DNA of 52,100 nucleotides, from contig JADLFO010000044.1 in the NCBI GenBank assembly GCA_020845455.1, forward strand, positions 1-52,100, read 5' to 3'. How positions within the stretch are numbered: position 1 is the first letter of the stretch; every line of letters begins with the position of its first letter. The translations under genes and the position numbers were made by a program. The notes under the pieces were generated by a model that saw nothing but the letters and a program-made list of their open reading frames with translations, searched no databases and was not told the DNA's origin. Source of the stretch: Caldilineaceae bacterium. GTDB taxonomy: Bacteria; Chloroflexota; Anaerolineae; Caldilineales; Caldilineaceae. Below are positions 8,481 to 17,369 of the stretch, piece after piece.

Positions 8481-10313
8481 ATGGGTGCATTGATAGATGC
8501 GCTGGGAAACAAAAGCCCAGGCGAACTGATCCTGGCGACCAACTGGAATGATCTGGTCGCGGCGGTCGAGGCGATCCAGGTCGAACTGGCGCAGCAGATC
8601 ACAGACCTGGGCAACGAACTGCGCGCCGACCTGACCCAAGTGCAGGCCGACGTCGCCACGCTCCAAACCACGGTGGCCGGGCTGGAGGCGACGGTCGCGG
8701 TGGTGCGCCAGCAGCACCGCGTCAACCTGAGCACAGAGCGCGTGAACTATGCCTTGGGCGAGATCGCCACGCTCACCGCCCAGGTGACCGACTTTGAGGG
8801 GAACCCGCTCAACCTGGCCGGCGAGTCCGGCCGCCCGTGGGTCGATTTTGTAACCGCCTGGGGCCAGATCAAACCTGCTGCGGGCTTCACGGGCATCACC
8901 GGCGAGCAAGGCCATTCGGTAGCGGTGCGCGTCAACGCCCAGGGCATTGCCCAAGCCACGCTGCGTACCGAGATCGTCGTGGACTTCTCCGATGAAGACG
9001 AGTTCTCCGTGGCCGATGCGCTCACCGCCGTGGTTCCCAACACCAACTTTTCCTTTGCCGAATTTGTGCTTCAGGCCAACACGCCGGTGCAGGCGCAGGC
9101 CGGCGGCGCGTTTGCGCTGATGTCACAGGAGTATGACGTGACCGGCGACACTGCCTTCAAACGCTTTGCCGACGGCTATTACAAGACCAGCCCCAACATC
9201 TTTGTCAAACCGATCACAGGCCGCTGGCGCGAATATCACGCCACGGTGTTGGTGATGAGCCGCAACGACAACGACCCCACCACGCCCGACCAGGGCCGCG
9301 GGGCCAGTTCGATCCAAGTGACCTTCCGTGATTGGATCGGCCCGTGGTTTGAACTGGATTACTTGGACACCGGCAATGTCTTTGTCGGCGACTACGTCAA
9401 CCGCTTCAAGACACGCGTCAACCCGAATAAATATGGCGAGTCGCTGGTCGGCATCTACGACGAGGTGCAAGAGATCGCCGTCGGCAAGGGGCTGATCGGC
9501 CAGTTGCGCGACTACCGCGCTGCCAACCAGGCGCTCAACCAGCTTGACGTGGACAACCCCCCTGTCTTCCTCAACGAGCTGATCAAGGACAGCCAGAGCT
9601 TTGTCAACGTGCAGCAGACCTTGCTCTATGCCCAGGCCAACACGCCGGGGCTGGCAGGCGGCGCGACGCTGCTCTCCGGCGTGGCGGGCGCGGCCGCGCA
9701 GAGCGAGGGCAATCTGGGCGATATCCAGGCCGATGTCGATACGCTTACCGGGCAGATCGGCGGTATCCGCGCCACGGCGGAGGGGATCGTGGCGGGGGCC
9801 GAAACGCGCGTGGGCAAGCTTGTCGCCGATGCCCAAGCCGCCTTCAACCAGCAGTTTGCCGGTCTGGACACGCGCATGGGCGGTCTCACCGGCCAATTCG
9901 ACAACTTGGCGAACGACTTCACCGTGCTCAACCAACGCTATACCAGCGAAGTACCGGCCATCGGCAAACAGTTCGACGAGTTGAAGCTTCAGATCGGCGA
10001 GGTTGAACAGAATATCGCCGGCAACATCAGCGGCCAGTTGACCGATCTGCAAAAGAATGTCGGCCAGCTTCAGGGGCGTATTGGCGTGGCGGAGGGCCGC
10101 TTCGACCTCGTCGACAGCGCCGTCCTGGGCGAAAACGGCCAGTTCCAGCGCTTGCAGCGTTCGCTGGAGACGCTGCAAGGCCAGGTCAATTCCTTTCAGA
10201 TCGAAGGCGTGCAGCCCTCGCGCATCGCCAGCGGGCTGCTCAAGGTCGATAATTTTGAAGACCGTTTCAGCGTGTTGAGCGACCGCCTTGCCCGGCTGGA
10301 AGGCGGCGGCTAA
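8481..10313 (+). CDS. Putative eCIS tail fibre, Ig-like plus coiled coil
   Basis: No exact family is recognised for this 610-residue protein. Residues 30-75 form heptads (LAQQITDLGNELRADLTQVQ). Residues 80-165 look like a Big_1/invasin-type Ig domain (YALGEIATLTAQVTDFEGNP, VDFVTAWGQIKPAAGF). Residues 170-340 form a mixed domain containing YYKTSPNIFVKPITGRWREY. Residues 395-608 are almost uninterrupted coiled coil ending LSDRLARLEGGG. The place right after the tail-I gene is where eCIS loci usually encode fibres. Start is ATG 8481 behind GAGGTGAACT. The next gene repeats the same plan, so the two may be paralogues. Confidence 0.6.
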   Translation: MGALIDALGNKSPGELILATNWNDLVAAVEAIQVELAQQITDLGNELRADLTQVQADVATLQTTVAGLEATVAVVRQQHRVNLSTERVNYALGEIATLTAQVTDFEGNPLNLAGESGRPWVDFVTAWGQIKPAAGFTGITGEQGHSVAVRVNAQGIAQATLRTEIVVDFSDEDEFSVADALTAVVPNTNFSFAEFVLQANTPVQAQAGGAFALMSQEYDVTGDTAFKRFADGYYKTSPNIFVKPITGRWREYHATVLVMSRNDNDPTTPDQGRGASSIQVTFRDWIGPWFELDYLDTGNVFVGDYVNRFKTRVNPNKYGESLVGIYDEVQEIAVGKGLIGQLRDYRAANQALNQLDVDNPPVFLNELIKDSQSFVNVQQTLLYAQANTPGLAGGATLLSGVAGAAAQSEGNLGDIQADVDTLTGQIGGIRATAEGIVAGAETRVGKLVADAQAAFNQQFAGLDTRMGGLTGQFDNLANDFTVLNQRYTSEVPAIGKQFDELKLQIGEVEQNIAGNISGQLTDLQKNVGQLQGRIGVAEGRFDLVDSAVLGENGQFQRLQRSLETLQGQVNSFQIEGVQPSRIASGLLKVDNFEDRFSVLSDRLARLEGGG

Positions 10314-10333
10314 CCCGCACAGGGGGGCCCGGC

Positions 10334-12490
10334 ATGACCGAGATAAACAGCGACCTGTCGGTGCGCCAGGAGATCGCCAGCCTGCGCGCCGCCGTCGAGC
10401 GGCTGGAGGCGGCGCGGCCCCAGGTGCAGTTGCGTCTGCGCGTCGACGCGCCCGCCGCGCGCATCTTTTTGGGCCAGCCCGTGGCGATCCTGGCGCGCGG
10501 CCTTTTGGCTGGCGGCCAGACCCCCGCCGCCAACCTACCCATCACTTTTATGACCAGTTGGGGGACGCTGCGCGGGGTGGGCGCGGGCTATATCGGCCAG
10601 ATCGGCGCATCGGTCACCACGCTGACCGGTTTGGACGGCGTGGCGCGGGTCACGCTGCTGCCCCCCGGCGCAGACCTGCTCGACGTGGCGCAGCAGAGCG
10701 CGCTGCGGACTGCGCTCGACCGGCTTGACCCAAACGCCGCCACCCCCGCCGATCTGCAGGCTCAACTCGGCGCCCTGGTAAATGACTACCGCTGGGAGGC
10801 GAACTTGCTCCTGCGCCAAGCCGTCGACATCCTTTATCGCGCCAACGGTGCGCCGCCGCTTGATGCCATCCATCCTGAAGACGCGCTGGCCGCCTGGCGG
10901 CAGGTCAACGCCACGGTGGTCGCCATTGCCGGCGGCGAGCCAATCGCCGCTCTATCAACCGGCGGCGAGCCAATCGCCGCGGCGTCGGCGGCGGTGCGTG
11001 TGCTCGACTGGCTGCCGCCCTGGCTGCAGCTCTACATCGAGCGGACGCAGACCGATGCGACGCTGCCGCGCCAGCTCGAACGCGCAGGCCGTCGCGCCGC
11101 CGACCCGCATACCCTGATCGACGGCGTTTACCGCGAGGTGAACCAGTATGTCGACCGCCAATTGGGAGAGATCGGCCAGGTGATGGGACAGCGCTCCGCC
11201 GAGAGCGCGCTGCGTACCTTTGCCCAGAAAGGGCTGGCCGAACTTTCCGCCGCCGCCCGCGTTGAACTCTTCCCCGCGCTGCGCACGGCTTCCGAGACGG
11301 TCGCCACTGCCGGCGTGCAGGTGCTGGGCGCGCTCGGCCAGGGCCGCGCCGACCTGCGCCAGGAGGTCGGCGCCCAGGTCCAGACGGTGGACAGCCGCCT
11401 GGGCGGGCGCATCGGCAGCGTCGAACAGGCGCTTACGGGCAAAGCGGACGCAGGCGACTTTCAGGGTTTTCGCAGCGAAATCGGCGCGTCGCTGGCCGCG
11501 CTCGACGGCCGGACTCAGACCCTGGCAACGCAGTTTTCGGCGGCCAACGCCTTGTCGACCACTCTGCAGGGGCAGTTGGCCGCGCTCCAGTCTTCGTTCG
11601 GCCAGTTGACCGTCAACGTGGGTACGCTGCAAGATTCGCTCGGCCAGTTGTCCGGCCCGCTGACGGATGCCGTCGCCGACCTGACCCAGCAGTTGGCGGG
11701 CCGCGCTACGGCGGGCGACCTGGCCTCGCTCCAAACCACACTGCAGGCTGCATTCGACGCCGCCCTGCAGCAGAAGGCCGACCTTCAGGTGATCGACACG
11801 CTGCGCGCCGACCTGACTAACCAACTGTCCACGCGCCTCAGCGCCGATGACCTGGCAGCCTTCCAGACCACCTTTCAAGCCGGCGTCGACATGGCCCTGC
11901 AGCAAAAGGCCGACAGCCAGGCCGTGGACACGCTGCGCAGCGAGCTATCCGCCCAGTTGGAGGCACGGCTTACGGTGGATGAGTTCAAGGGCTTTCAGCA
12001 GGCCAACGATGCGGCATTGGCCAAGAAAGCCAATGCGGCCGGCATCGTCGGTCTGCGTAAGGAACTGGCCGCCCAGATTGCCGGCAAGGCCGACCAAGCC
12101 GCGCTCGATGCCTTTCGCCAGGATGCCGATGGCCGCTTCGCCGAACTGGTCGCCAACGCCGGCCAGATCGCGGCCCAGCTCAGCGACGTAAACCGCTCGC
12201 TGGCGGATATCAACGACCGCTTCGGCGGGCTGCACAATGAATTTACCGCCCAGTTGGACGCCAATCAGCAGTCGCTGGCCCAGGCGCTCACCATGGTGAC
12301 GCAGCTGCAGGGCACGGTCGGCGAGCTTTCGACCGACTTTACCGCGCGCCTGGCCGGGGTGGAGGCGCAGACGCAGGGCGTGACCAGTTCTTTGGCCGAC
12401 TTTCAAAAGAGCTTGAGCGGGCTGAATCGTGATTTCACCCGGCTCAACAAGAACATCATCGACGCCGGTCTGCTGCGCCCGCCGCCCTGA
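10334..12490 (+). CDS. Second putative eCIS fibre, Ig-like plus long coiled coil
   Basis: The 718-residue product begins with a short coil (LSVRQEIASLRAAVERLEAA). A domain matching the Ig-like module of its neighbour follows (FMTSWGTLRGVGAGYIGQIG, GLDGVARVTLLPPGA). A helical section (about 130-250) leads to about 450 residues of coiled coil. The coil includes degenerate repeats of about 45 residues around ALQQKAD, TLRADLTNQL and LSADDLAAFQTTFQ, like trimeric fibre shafts. A 30-base in-frame duplication at 10929-10980 gives GGEPIAALST then GGEPIAAAS. The assignment rests on repeats and context; a role other than fibre is possible. Confidence 0.6.
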   Translation: MTEINSDLSVRQEIASLRAAVERLEAARPQVQLRLRVDAPAARIFLGQPVAILARGLLAGGQTPAANLPITFMTSWGTLRGVGAGYIGQIGASVTTLTGLDGVARVTLLPPGADLLDVAQQSALRTALDRLDPNAATPADLQAQLGALVNDYRWEANLLLRQAVDILYRANGAPPLDAIHPEDALAAWRQVNATVVAIAGGEPIAALSTGGEPIAAASAAVRVLDWLPPWLQLYIERTQTDATLPRQLERAGRRAADPHTLIDGVYREVNQYVDRQLGEIGQVMGQRSAESALRTFAQKGLAELSAAARVELFPALRTASETVATAGVQVLGALGQGRADLRQEVGAQVQTVDSRLGGRIGSVEQALTGKADAGDFQGFRSEIGASLAALDGRTQTLATQFSAANALSTTLQGQLAALQSSFGQLTVNVGTLQDSLGQLSGPLTDAVADLTQQLAGRATAGDLASLQTTLQAAFDAALQQKADLQVIDTLRADLTNQLSTRLSADDLAAFQTTFQAGVDMALQQKADSQAVDTLRSELSAQLEARLTVDEFKGFQQANDAALAKKANAAGIVGLRKELAAQIAGKADQAALDAFRQDADGRFAELVANAGQIAAQLSDVNRSLADINDRFGGLHNEFTAQLDANQQSLAQALTMVTQLQGTVGELSTDFTARLAGVEAQTQGVTSSLADFQKSLSGLNRDFTRLNKNIIDAGLLRPPP
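10929..10980 (+). repeat. In-frame tandem duplication (30-bp period)
   Basis: A 22-base unit starting CCGGCGGCGAGCCAATCG occurs at 10929-10950 and identically at 10959-10980. It duplicates ten residues just before a helical region of the second fibre-like protein. Confidence 0.85.
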
Positions 12491-12549
12491 GCGCGATCTG
12501 TCCGTCACGCCGTCATGCATCGCATCCATGTGTCTGAAACCTACCTGCC

Positions 12550-14208
12550 ATGCCTGTATCGCCAAACGTCACGCCGCCTCTGACCCTCGGCCCCGACCAG
12601 CCAGTCGCCGGCGCGCCGGTCGAACTCTATCGCCAGACGCTCCCTTTTGTCGTGCAGACCGCCGGCGTCGCCGAAACGATCGAGGTCGACGCGGCGTCTG
12701 CGCTGGCGGGCCAGTTTCTTTCACATGTGTTTGACGCGCTGCCCCTACCCGGCGCCAGCCTGCAAGAGCAGGGCGCCAAGACGGTAATGGTCACGCTGCC
12801 GGCCCCGCGCCGTGTGCGCCGAGTCAAGACGTCCGCGGGGACTTCCATCGGCCTGCACCGCGTCGACGTGGATAAGGTGGTGGAGCAGGCCACGGTCACG
12901 CTTGCCAACAACAGCGCGGTCACGCCCGCCTTTGCCGACGTTCATTTCGCCCTCCGCCGGAGCGATGGCGGTAACCTAGCGCCCGCGCAGATTGAAGTGC
13001 TTGAAGTCGCCAGTTTCCCCGCCGGCCCGCGTCTGGGCGTCACTCTCAGCGGCGTGACCCCTGCGCCGGAGCCGGTCTACTTCTGGCAGGGCAGCGGCGA
13101 GATCGGACAGGGCGGCGAACCGGCAGACGGGCGGATCGCCGACGGCGCGGGGCTGGCCGGCGCGCTGGCGCGCCTGCTCGACCGTCACCTGGCCGCGCTG
13201 CGCGACGCGGGCCAGCCCATCCCGGCCCAGATCGAGGCGGCGCTGCTGGTCGAGTCCAATGCGCCGTGCCGGTTTCAATTGGAGACGTTGAGCCTGGTCT
13301 ATCGGGTAGTCACGGCGTCTTGGCTGGGGCTGGCGGGGGATGCCGCCCAGGACAAACAAGTGCTGCGCTTTTCCGACCAGCACTTGGACAGCGCCGCGCT
13401 TGCTGTGGCCGTGCCCGCGGCGGCCTCATTCGAGAGCGCAACGCTGCGCGTCGTCGTCAGCCGCGCCGCGCCGCTGTCGACAGCGGGCACGGCCAATGGC
13501 GCGGGCGATAGCTTCCCACCGCCGGCCCAGACAAGCGGCTTCTATGTGGATCACCGCGCCGTCGCCTTGGCTGTGACCCCGCCCGCGGCGCTTACGGCCA
13601 ATGGCGTGGCCGTGGCGGTGCTGCCCCTGTCGTCTGACCTGGCGCTGCAGCTTGCCCTGCACGCCGATGCCGCGGGCGCGCCCGCCGGTGTTGAACTCGT
13701 CGCGGCGACCGCCGGCGACGAACCCGCGGGCCAAGCGCGCTGGGTCACGGCGCAGCTGCCCGCGCTGCTGCCCCTGAGCAGCCAACGCGTCTGGCTGGTG
13801 CTGCGTGCCCAGACCGGCGCGTGTATCTGGCTGGCAGCAGGCGATGCGGCCCCGGGGGACACAGCCCTTAGCCGTCAGAACGAGACGGGCGGCCTGTGGC
13901 TGCCCCAGCCGCCGGGCATCCTCCCCGGTCTGGCCTATCGTTTGCTCAGCCCGGCGCTTACCGGCCCACCCGATCTATCTACCCCTGCCGCACAGCCCGG
14001 CCTTAGCGCGTCGCTGGCCGGGATCCCGTTGGCGGCGAGCGTCGAGGGCGATACCCATATCTTTGATCTGACGCCGGCGCTGGCGGCCTATCTGCAAAGC
14101 GGCCCCGCGCCCGATCCCGCGGGGCTGGTGTACACGCCGCTGACCTTCCAAGCGTTTGGTCTGCGCCAGGCCACGGTCTATCCGCCGCGGTTGGCGCTCT
14201 CACTCTAG
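12550..14208 (+). CDS. Unrecognised beta-rich protein at the end of the eCIS operon
   Basis: This 552-residue protein is not assigned to a family. It is rich in alternating beta segments and lacks a signal peptide or membrane segment. The C-terminal half holds segments typical of jelly-roll or carbohydrate-binding-like modules (ASFESATLRVVVSRAAP, LALQLALHADAAGAPAGVEL, SSQRVWLVLRAQTGACIWLA), and it ends FGLRQATVYPPRLALSL. It follows the second fibre gene by 59 bases with the same high GC content and strand, and a hairpin follows it. A fibre-tip, receptor-binding or cargo protein would fit the position; that is inference. Confidence 0.6.
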   Translation: MPVSPNVTPPLTLGPDQPVAGAPVELYRQTLPFVVQTAGVAETIEVDAASALAGQFLSHVFDALPLPGASLQEQGAKTVMVTLPAPRRVRRVKTSAGTSIGLHRVDVDKVVEQATVTLANNSAVTPAFADVHFALRRSDGGNLAPAQIEVLEVASFPAGPRLGVTLSGVTPAPEPVYFWQGSGEIGQGGEPADGRIADGAGLAGALARLLDRHLAALRDAGQPIPAQIEAALLVESNAPCRFQLETLSLVYRVVTASWLGLAGDAAQDKQVLRFSDQHLDSAALAVAVPAAASFESATLRVVVSRAAPLSTAGTANGAGDSFPPPAQTSGFYVDHRAVALAVTPPAALTANGVAVAVLPLSSDLALQLALHADAAGAPAGVELVAATAGDEPAGQARWVTAQLPALLPLSSQRVWLVLRAQTGACIWLAAGDAAPGDTALSRQNETGGLWLPQPPGILPGLAYRLLSPALTGPPDLSTPAAQPGLSASLAGIPLAASVEGDTHIFDLTPALAAYLQSGPAPDPAGLVYTPLTFQAFGLRQATVYPPRLALSL

Positions 14209-14312
14209 CCCAGCGCCCTTTGCGGTGAATCTCTTCGCTCCCCCTGGGGGGCTATGACGCTAGGCTGCTGCGCGGCGAATAGCAGGCTTTCCCGATCCAG
14301 TTCTAGCGAAAA

Positions 14313-14341
14313 CTGGCGGCAGGCATCATATCTGCCGCCAG
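14313..14341 (+). terminator. Hairpin after the eCIS operon
   Basis: CTGGCGGCAG (14313-14322) and CTGCCGCCAG (14332-14341) form a perfect 10-base-pair stem with a 9-base loop, 105 bases past the last eCIS stop. There is no T-tract, so it may be a factor-dependent terminator or 3' stabiliser. Confidence 0.45.
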
Positions 14342-15387
14342 CCTCATGTATCAGCGTGGAATAGGTCGAAAGAGCGCAAAATGATGCGATGTTCCACTGG
14401 CCGGCGCAGGACAACAGAGACAGGCGAAGCTGTCAAGAATATGGAGATTCGCAAGGAAAAATATCTTGGTCTGTTGACTTGGTTGATAAAACCTGCTAGA
14501 CTTCAAAGTGGCAAGTCTCAGGAATGTTTCCGCATTCCAAACGCTTCGTCGCCTGCGTTGCGGCTTGGCCGTTCATCTCTAGGCGATATCCTGCGGAGTG
14601 ACCTTATATAGCGCCATTTGCGCCCCTACTCATAGGGTGCTGCCCGTGGATCGGCCGTAGTTGTGGCGTCGAAACGACTGGTCGATGCTGATCTGTGATG
14701 CAGCATTGACGAGTTACCCCTATCTACAACGACTCAGTACACTCACCATAGTACCCATCTGCGCTAATACCCGAGGGACACTGGACTTTACTCTAATTTT
14801 CTGGTTTGTGTCGGCGAGAATACTCTCAGCGGTTGCATTGCCAGACTCCTGCAATCTAGCATGCCGGCGCCTGCAATTGGGATGATGGGCGCGGATGGTA
14901 GCCCACGCCAACGACGTTGGATCTTGGCGTGAGCGTAGCGAGACAGCGATCGGTCGGAAGGCAGGGAGAATGAAGTTGGAGACGTGCGTCCACACGCACA
15001 GGGAGAGAGCAAGCCGGCATCAGAGCCTGATGTCAAAAGTAATAACCCTAGACAGGTGATCTTGGGTTCGTTTGGGTCTACATGAGAAATGCCCACGCGC
15101 TCCTCGGCAAAGGTAACGTGGGCATTTCCTCAACAACTCGACATAAATAGAGCCATTGGCGTGCATTCAGTACCTGACAGGGTTCGCCGCCGCTCGCGCT
15201 GTGCAACGGTTCACACGGCGCTCGAGGCAGCCCCTGCCGCGTGCTGCCAGCATAGCCGCAGCCCTATTCAGGCCGTTTACATTGTTACATAAGTGGCGTC
15301 TGTTGTCAAACAAGCCCGCTAATTCACCTGGCCGCGATCATGTGACCGTAACGAGGATGTCCACGCTATTGCGAGGCTATTGTGAGG
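14342..15387. other. Gene-poor intergenic region
   Basis: No convincing gene is seen on either strand: open frames here are short, lack good ribosome binding sites and have no recognisable sequence. Composition is less GC-rich than the eCIS operon. Structured elements include the palindrome CCAACGACGTTGG (14908-14920) within a larger CACGCCAA/TTGGCGTG pair (14904-14931), a 12-bp hairpin at 15086-15128 and tandem repeats from 15365. The region probably carries the control sequences of the polysaccharide locus, but no promoter could be placed with confidence. Confidence 0.5.
15086..15128. promoter_or_regulatory. Long perfect inverted repeat (12-bp stem)
   Basis: GAAATGCCCACG (15086-15097) is the exact reverse complement of CGTGGGCATTTC (15117-15128), with a 19-base loop. 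No T-run follows on either strand, so an intrinsic terminator is unlikely. An RNA leader structure or protein site upstream of the polysaccharide locus is possible. Confidence 0.5.
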
Positions 15388-15397
15388 CTATTGTGAG
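15365..15397. repeat. Three tandem 11-bp repeats, GCTATTGYGAG
   Basis: Copies lie at 15365-15375, 15376-15386 and 15387-15397; the first has C where the others have T. The 11-bp period places the copies on one face of the helix, as in multimeric operator sites. The site is 396 bases before the first polysaccharide gene. Confidence 0.75.
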
Positions 15398-15705
15398 TGG
15401 GCAGCAGACTCTTGTGCAGAGGATTTACTCATGATTGTTAACGTCTCTGTTGAGGGTGCGGGGGACTCGGCGGGGCATTTGACCCCTGTGACTTTGTCTT
15501 CCAGAGAGGAGTTTTCAGACATTCTACCCGCGAGTGCGGCGGTGCAGTAGAAGACCAAAGCAGCAGCCAGGCTGAGTACCGCATAGGCCATAATGACTGC
15601 CGCAATCCACATAAGGATCCTTCCTTGTGCCTTCCACTGAAGGCGCAAGCCCATCTTACTATCACCGGGATGGTTTGTCCAAAGCGGGCTAACCGAGGAA
15701 CTCAT
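15388..15705 (-). CDS. Possible small single-span membrane protein
   Basis: A minus-strand frame encodes one strong hydrophobic segment (IAAVIMAYAVLSLAAALVFY) followed by a polar, Ser-rich tail. Starts at ATG 15705 (105 residues) or ATG 15612 (74 residues, preceded by AAGGAAGGA 5 bases away) are both possible. It is divergent from the polysaccharide locus. No family is recognised; length and isolation leave real doubt that it is expressed. Confidence 0.35.
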   Translation of the reverse strand: MSSSVSPLWTNHPGDSKMGLRLQWKAQGRILMWIAAVIMAYAVLSLAAALVFYCTAALAGRMSENSSLEDKVTGVKCPAESPAPSTETLTIMSKSSAQESAAHSQ

Positions 15706-15792
15706 GTCGATGTGAACCGGATTCAGAGTCGGGCGATCGGTGATTTGCGCGGTTGTGTATGCAGATAACCTTGAGAGCAAGACAACAATCCT

Positions 15793-17292
15793 ATGGACCA
15801 GTCAATCCTATCCACAAAGAAGAGCCGCTTCTCTACCCGTTCTACTCTTTCTTTGCGCGGTCGCGATCATGGCGAGTCTGGCCCGAATGCGAACTTGCGT
15901 GTCACCGACGCTCAATGCCAAGCACTGCTGGTCGGTGTAGATATGCTGTTGCTTTTGGCCGGTGTGCTTACTGCGTGGTGGCTTGCGCAATTGAACCCCG
16001 CCGCGCAAGCCGGCCTCTCCCTGCCCGGGCTGGGTCTTGGGGTGTTGAAATGGTTTTGGGTAGGGATGCTCCTCGGTACATGGCTTCTCTTTGGATGGCT
16101 GACCGATCTCTACGATATCCACTCCGCACATGCCAGAGGGCTGAGTACGGCGCGAATCGTCGTCGCGGACCTCTTAAGCGTACTTGCCGCTGTGCTGGTT
16201 GTGTTGTTCTTTGAACTTGTATTTCCGGGCGCGTTCTTGCTGTTCTACCTGGGCATTGGTTTGTCGTTGGTGATCGCTTGGCGTTTCGCCTATGCCGCCT
16301 TGTCTAGAACCTCCCTATTTGTGCGCCGAGTCATGATTTTGGGTACAGGTACGAGCGCACGGACGGTCGCGAACTTGCTCGATCAGGAGCAGGGGTTGCC
16401 TTACGAGGTGTTCGGCCATGTGAGTGAACTGCCCAATACGGAAGCCACAAGGTGTGGTGACTTGCCTATCTGGAACATCGCCACATCGCTTATCGATCTT
16501 GTGCGCGAACTGCGCGTGGACACAATCGTCGCTGCCATCGACGGCGAGCCAAATCCAGCTCTCTATACAGATCTGATCGCCTGCCAGGCGCACGGTATCC
16601 ATGTCCTGTCAGTCCCCGCGGTCTATCACAGGTTGTGCCAGAAAGTGCCTGTCGAATATGTCAGCCCATCCTGGCTTTTGGAGGCCATCCAATCTTCCTC
16701 CAGCAGAATGCGGCGTCTATGCAAACGGGTGCTGGATTTGACGATTACCCTGTTGGCGCTCCCCTGGCTTCTGCTGGCGTTGCCGCTCATTGCCGCAGCG
16801 ATCAAATTGGACTCGCCGGGTCCCGTCATCTATCGGCAAGTACGCAGTGGCCTGGGCGGTAAGCCCTTCCAGATTCTGAAATTTCGCACAATGTTTGTCA
16901 ACGCAGAGCGGGACGGCAAAGCGCGCTGGGCGGCAAGGGACGATCCGCGCATCACCCGGGTCGGAAGCTTTCTGCGCAAACTGCGTCTGGATGAAATGCC
17001 CCAATTCGTCAACATTCTGCGGGGTGATATGAGCCTTATCGGGCCGCGGCCCGAGCGCCCCGAGTTTGTCGCTCAACTGGAAAAGGAACTGCCTTACTAT
17101 TGCACCCGTCTACTGGTCCCTCCAGGGCTGACCGGCTGGGCGCAGATCAAATACACCTACAGTGACTCGGTTGAGGGCGCGCTGATCAAATTGCAGTACG
17201 ACGTCTACTATGTGCATCACTGGTCGGTGTGGATGGATATTTATATTTTGTTTCAGACGGTCAGTGTTGTCTTGGGCGCTAAAGGAACTTGA
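15793..17292 (+). CDS. Priming sugar-phosphate transferase (WcaJ/WbaP-type)
   Basis: The 499-residue enzyme would start the repeat unit by moving a hexose phosphate from a nucleotide sugar to undecaprenyl phosphate at the inner membrane. N-terminal membrane spans (about residues 45-175) precede a CoA-binding/Rossmann-like domain (VMILGTGTSARTVANLLDQE, about 178-280). A final span leads into the bacterial sugar transferase domain with KRVLDLTITLLAL, SPGPVIYRQVRSGLGGKPFQ, KFRTM, RKLRLDEMPQFVNILRGDMS, IGPRPERPEF and PPGLTGWAQI. All expected catalytic motifs are present. The product sugar cannot be told. It is the first gene of the cluster; the ribosome binding site is weak. Confidence 0.92.
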   Translation: MDQSILSTKKSRFSTRSTLSLRGRDHGESGPNANLRVTDAQCQALLVGVDMLLLLAGVLTAWWLAQLNPAAQAGLSLPGLGLGVLKWFWVGMLLGTWLLFGWLTDLYDIHSAHARGLSTARIVVADLLSVLAAVLVVLFFELVFPGAFLLFYLGIGLSLVIAWRFAYAALSRTSLFVRRVMILGTGTSARTVANLLDQEQGLPYEVFGHVSELPNTEATRCGDLPIWNIATSLIDLVRELRVDTIVAAIDGEPNPALYTDLIACQAHGIHVLSVPAVYHRLCQKVPVEYVSPSWLLEAIQSSSSRMRRLCKRVLDLTITLLALPWLLLALPLIAAAIKLDSPGPVIYRQVRSGLGGKPFQILKFRTMFVNAERDGKARWAARDDPRITRVGSFLRKLRLDEMPQFVNILRGDMSLIGPRPERPEFVAQLEKELPYYCTRLLVPPGLTGWAQIKYTYSDSVEGALIKLQYDVYYVHHWSVWMDIYILFQTVSVVLGAKGT

Positions 17293-17369
17293 CATGGGTG
17301 AGTCCATTTTGTGAGTTCGCGCCGCTATGGTCATGGTTTGCATGGGTTCTTTGGATCGGCAACTACTCT

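Noticed and set aside
9123-10178. Minus-strand open frame of 351 codons
   Set aside because: Antisense to the first fibre-like gene, whose coiled-coil codon pattern opens the opposite frame.
10955-11905. Minus-strand open frame of 316 codons
   Set aside because: Antisense of coiled-coil repeats in the second fibre-like gene; no independent support.
14381-14611. Transposase fragment in the gap
   Set aside because: No DDE or recombinase motif and no terminal inverted repeats could be found around it.
15365-15397. CRISPR-like reading of the tandem repeats
   Set aside because: Units are 11 bp with no spacers and no cas genes nearby.
15156-15434. 92-codon plus-strand frame in the gap
   Set aside because: Basic, unstructured-looking sequence with no ribosome binding site or known domain; it also crosses the tandem repeats.
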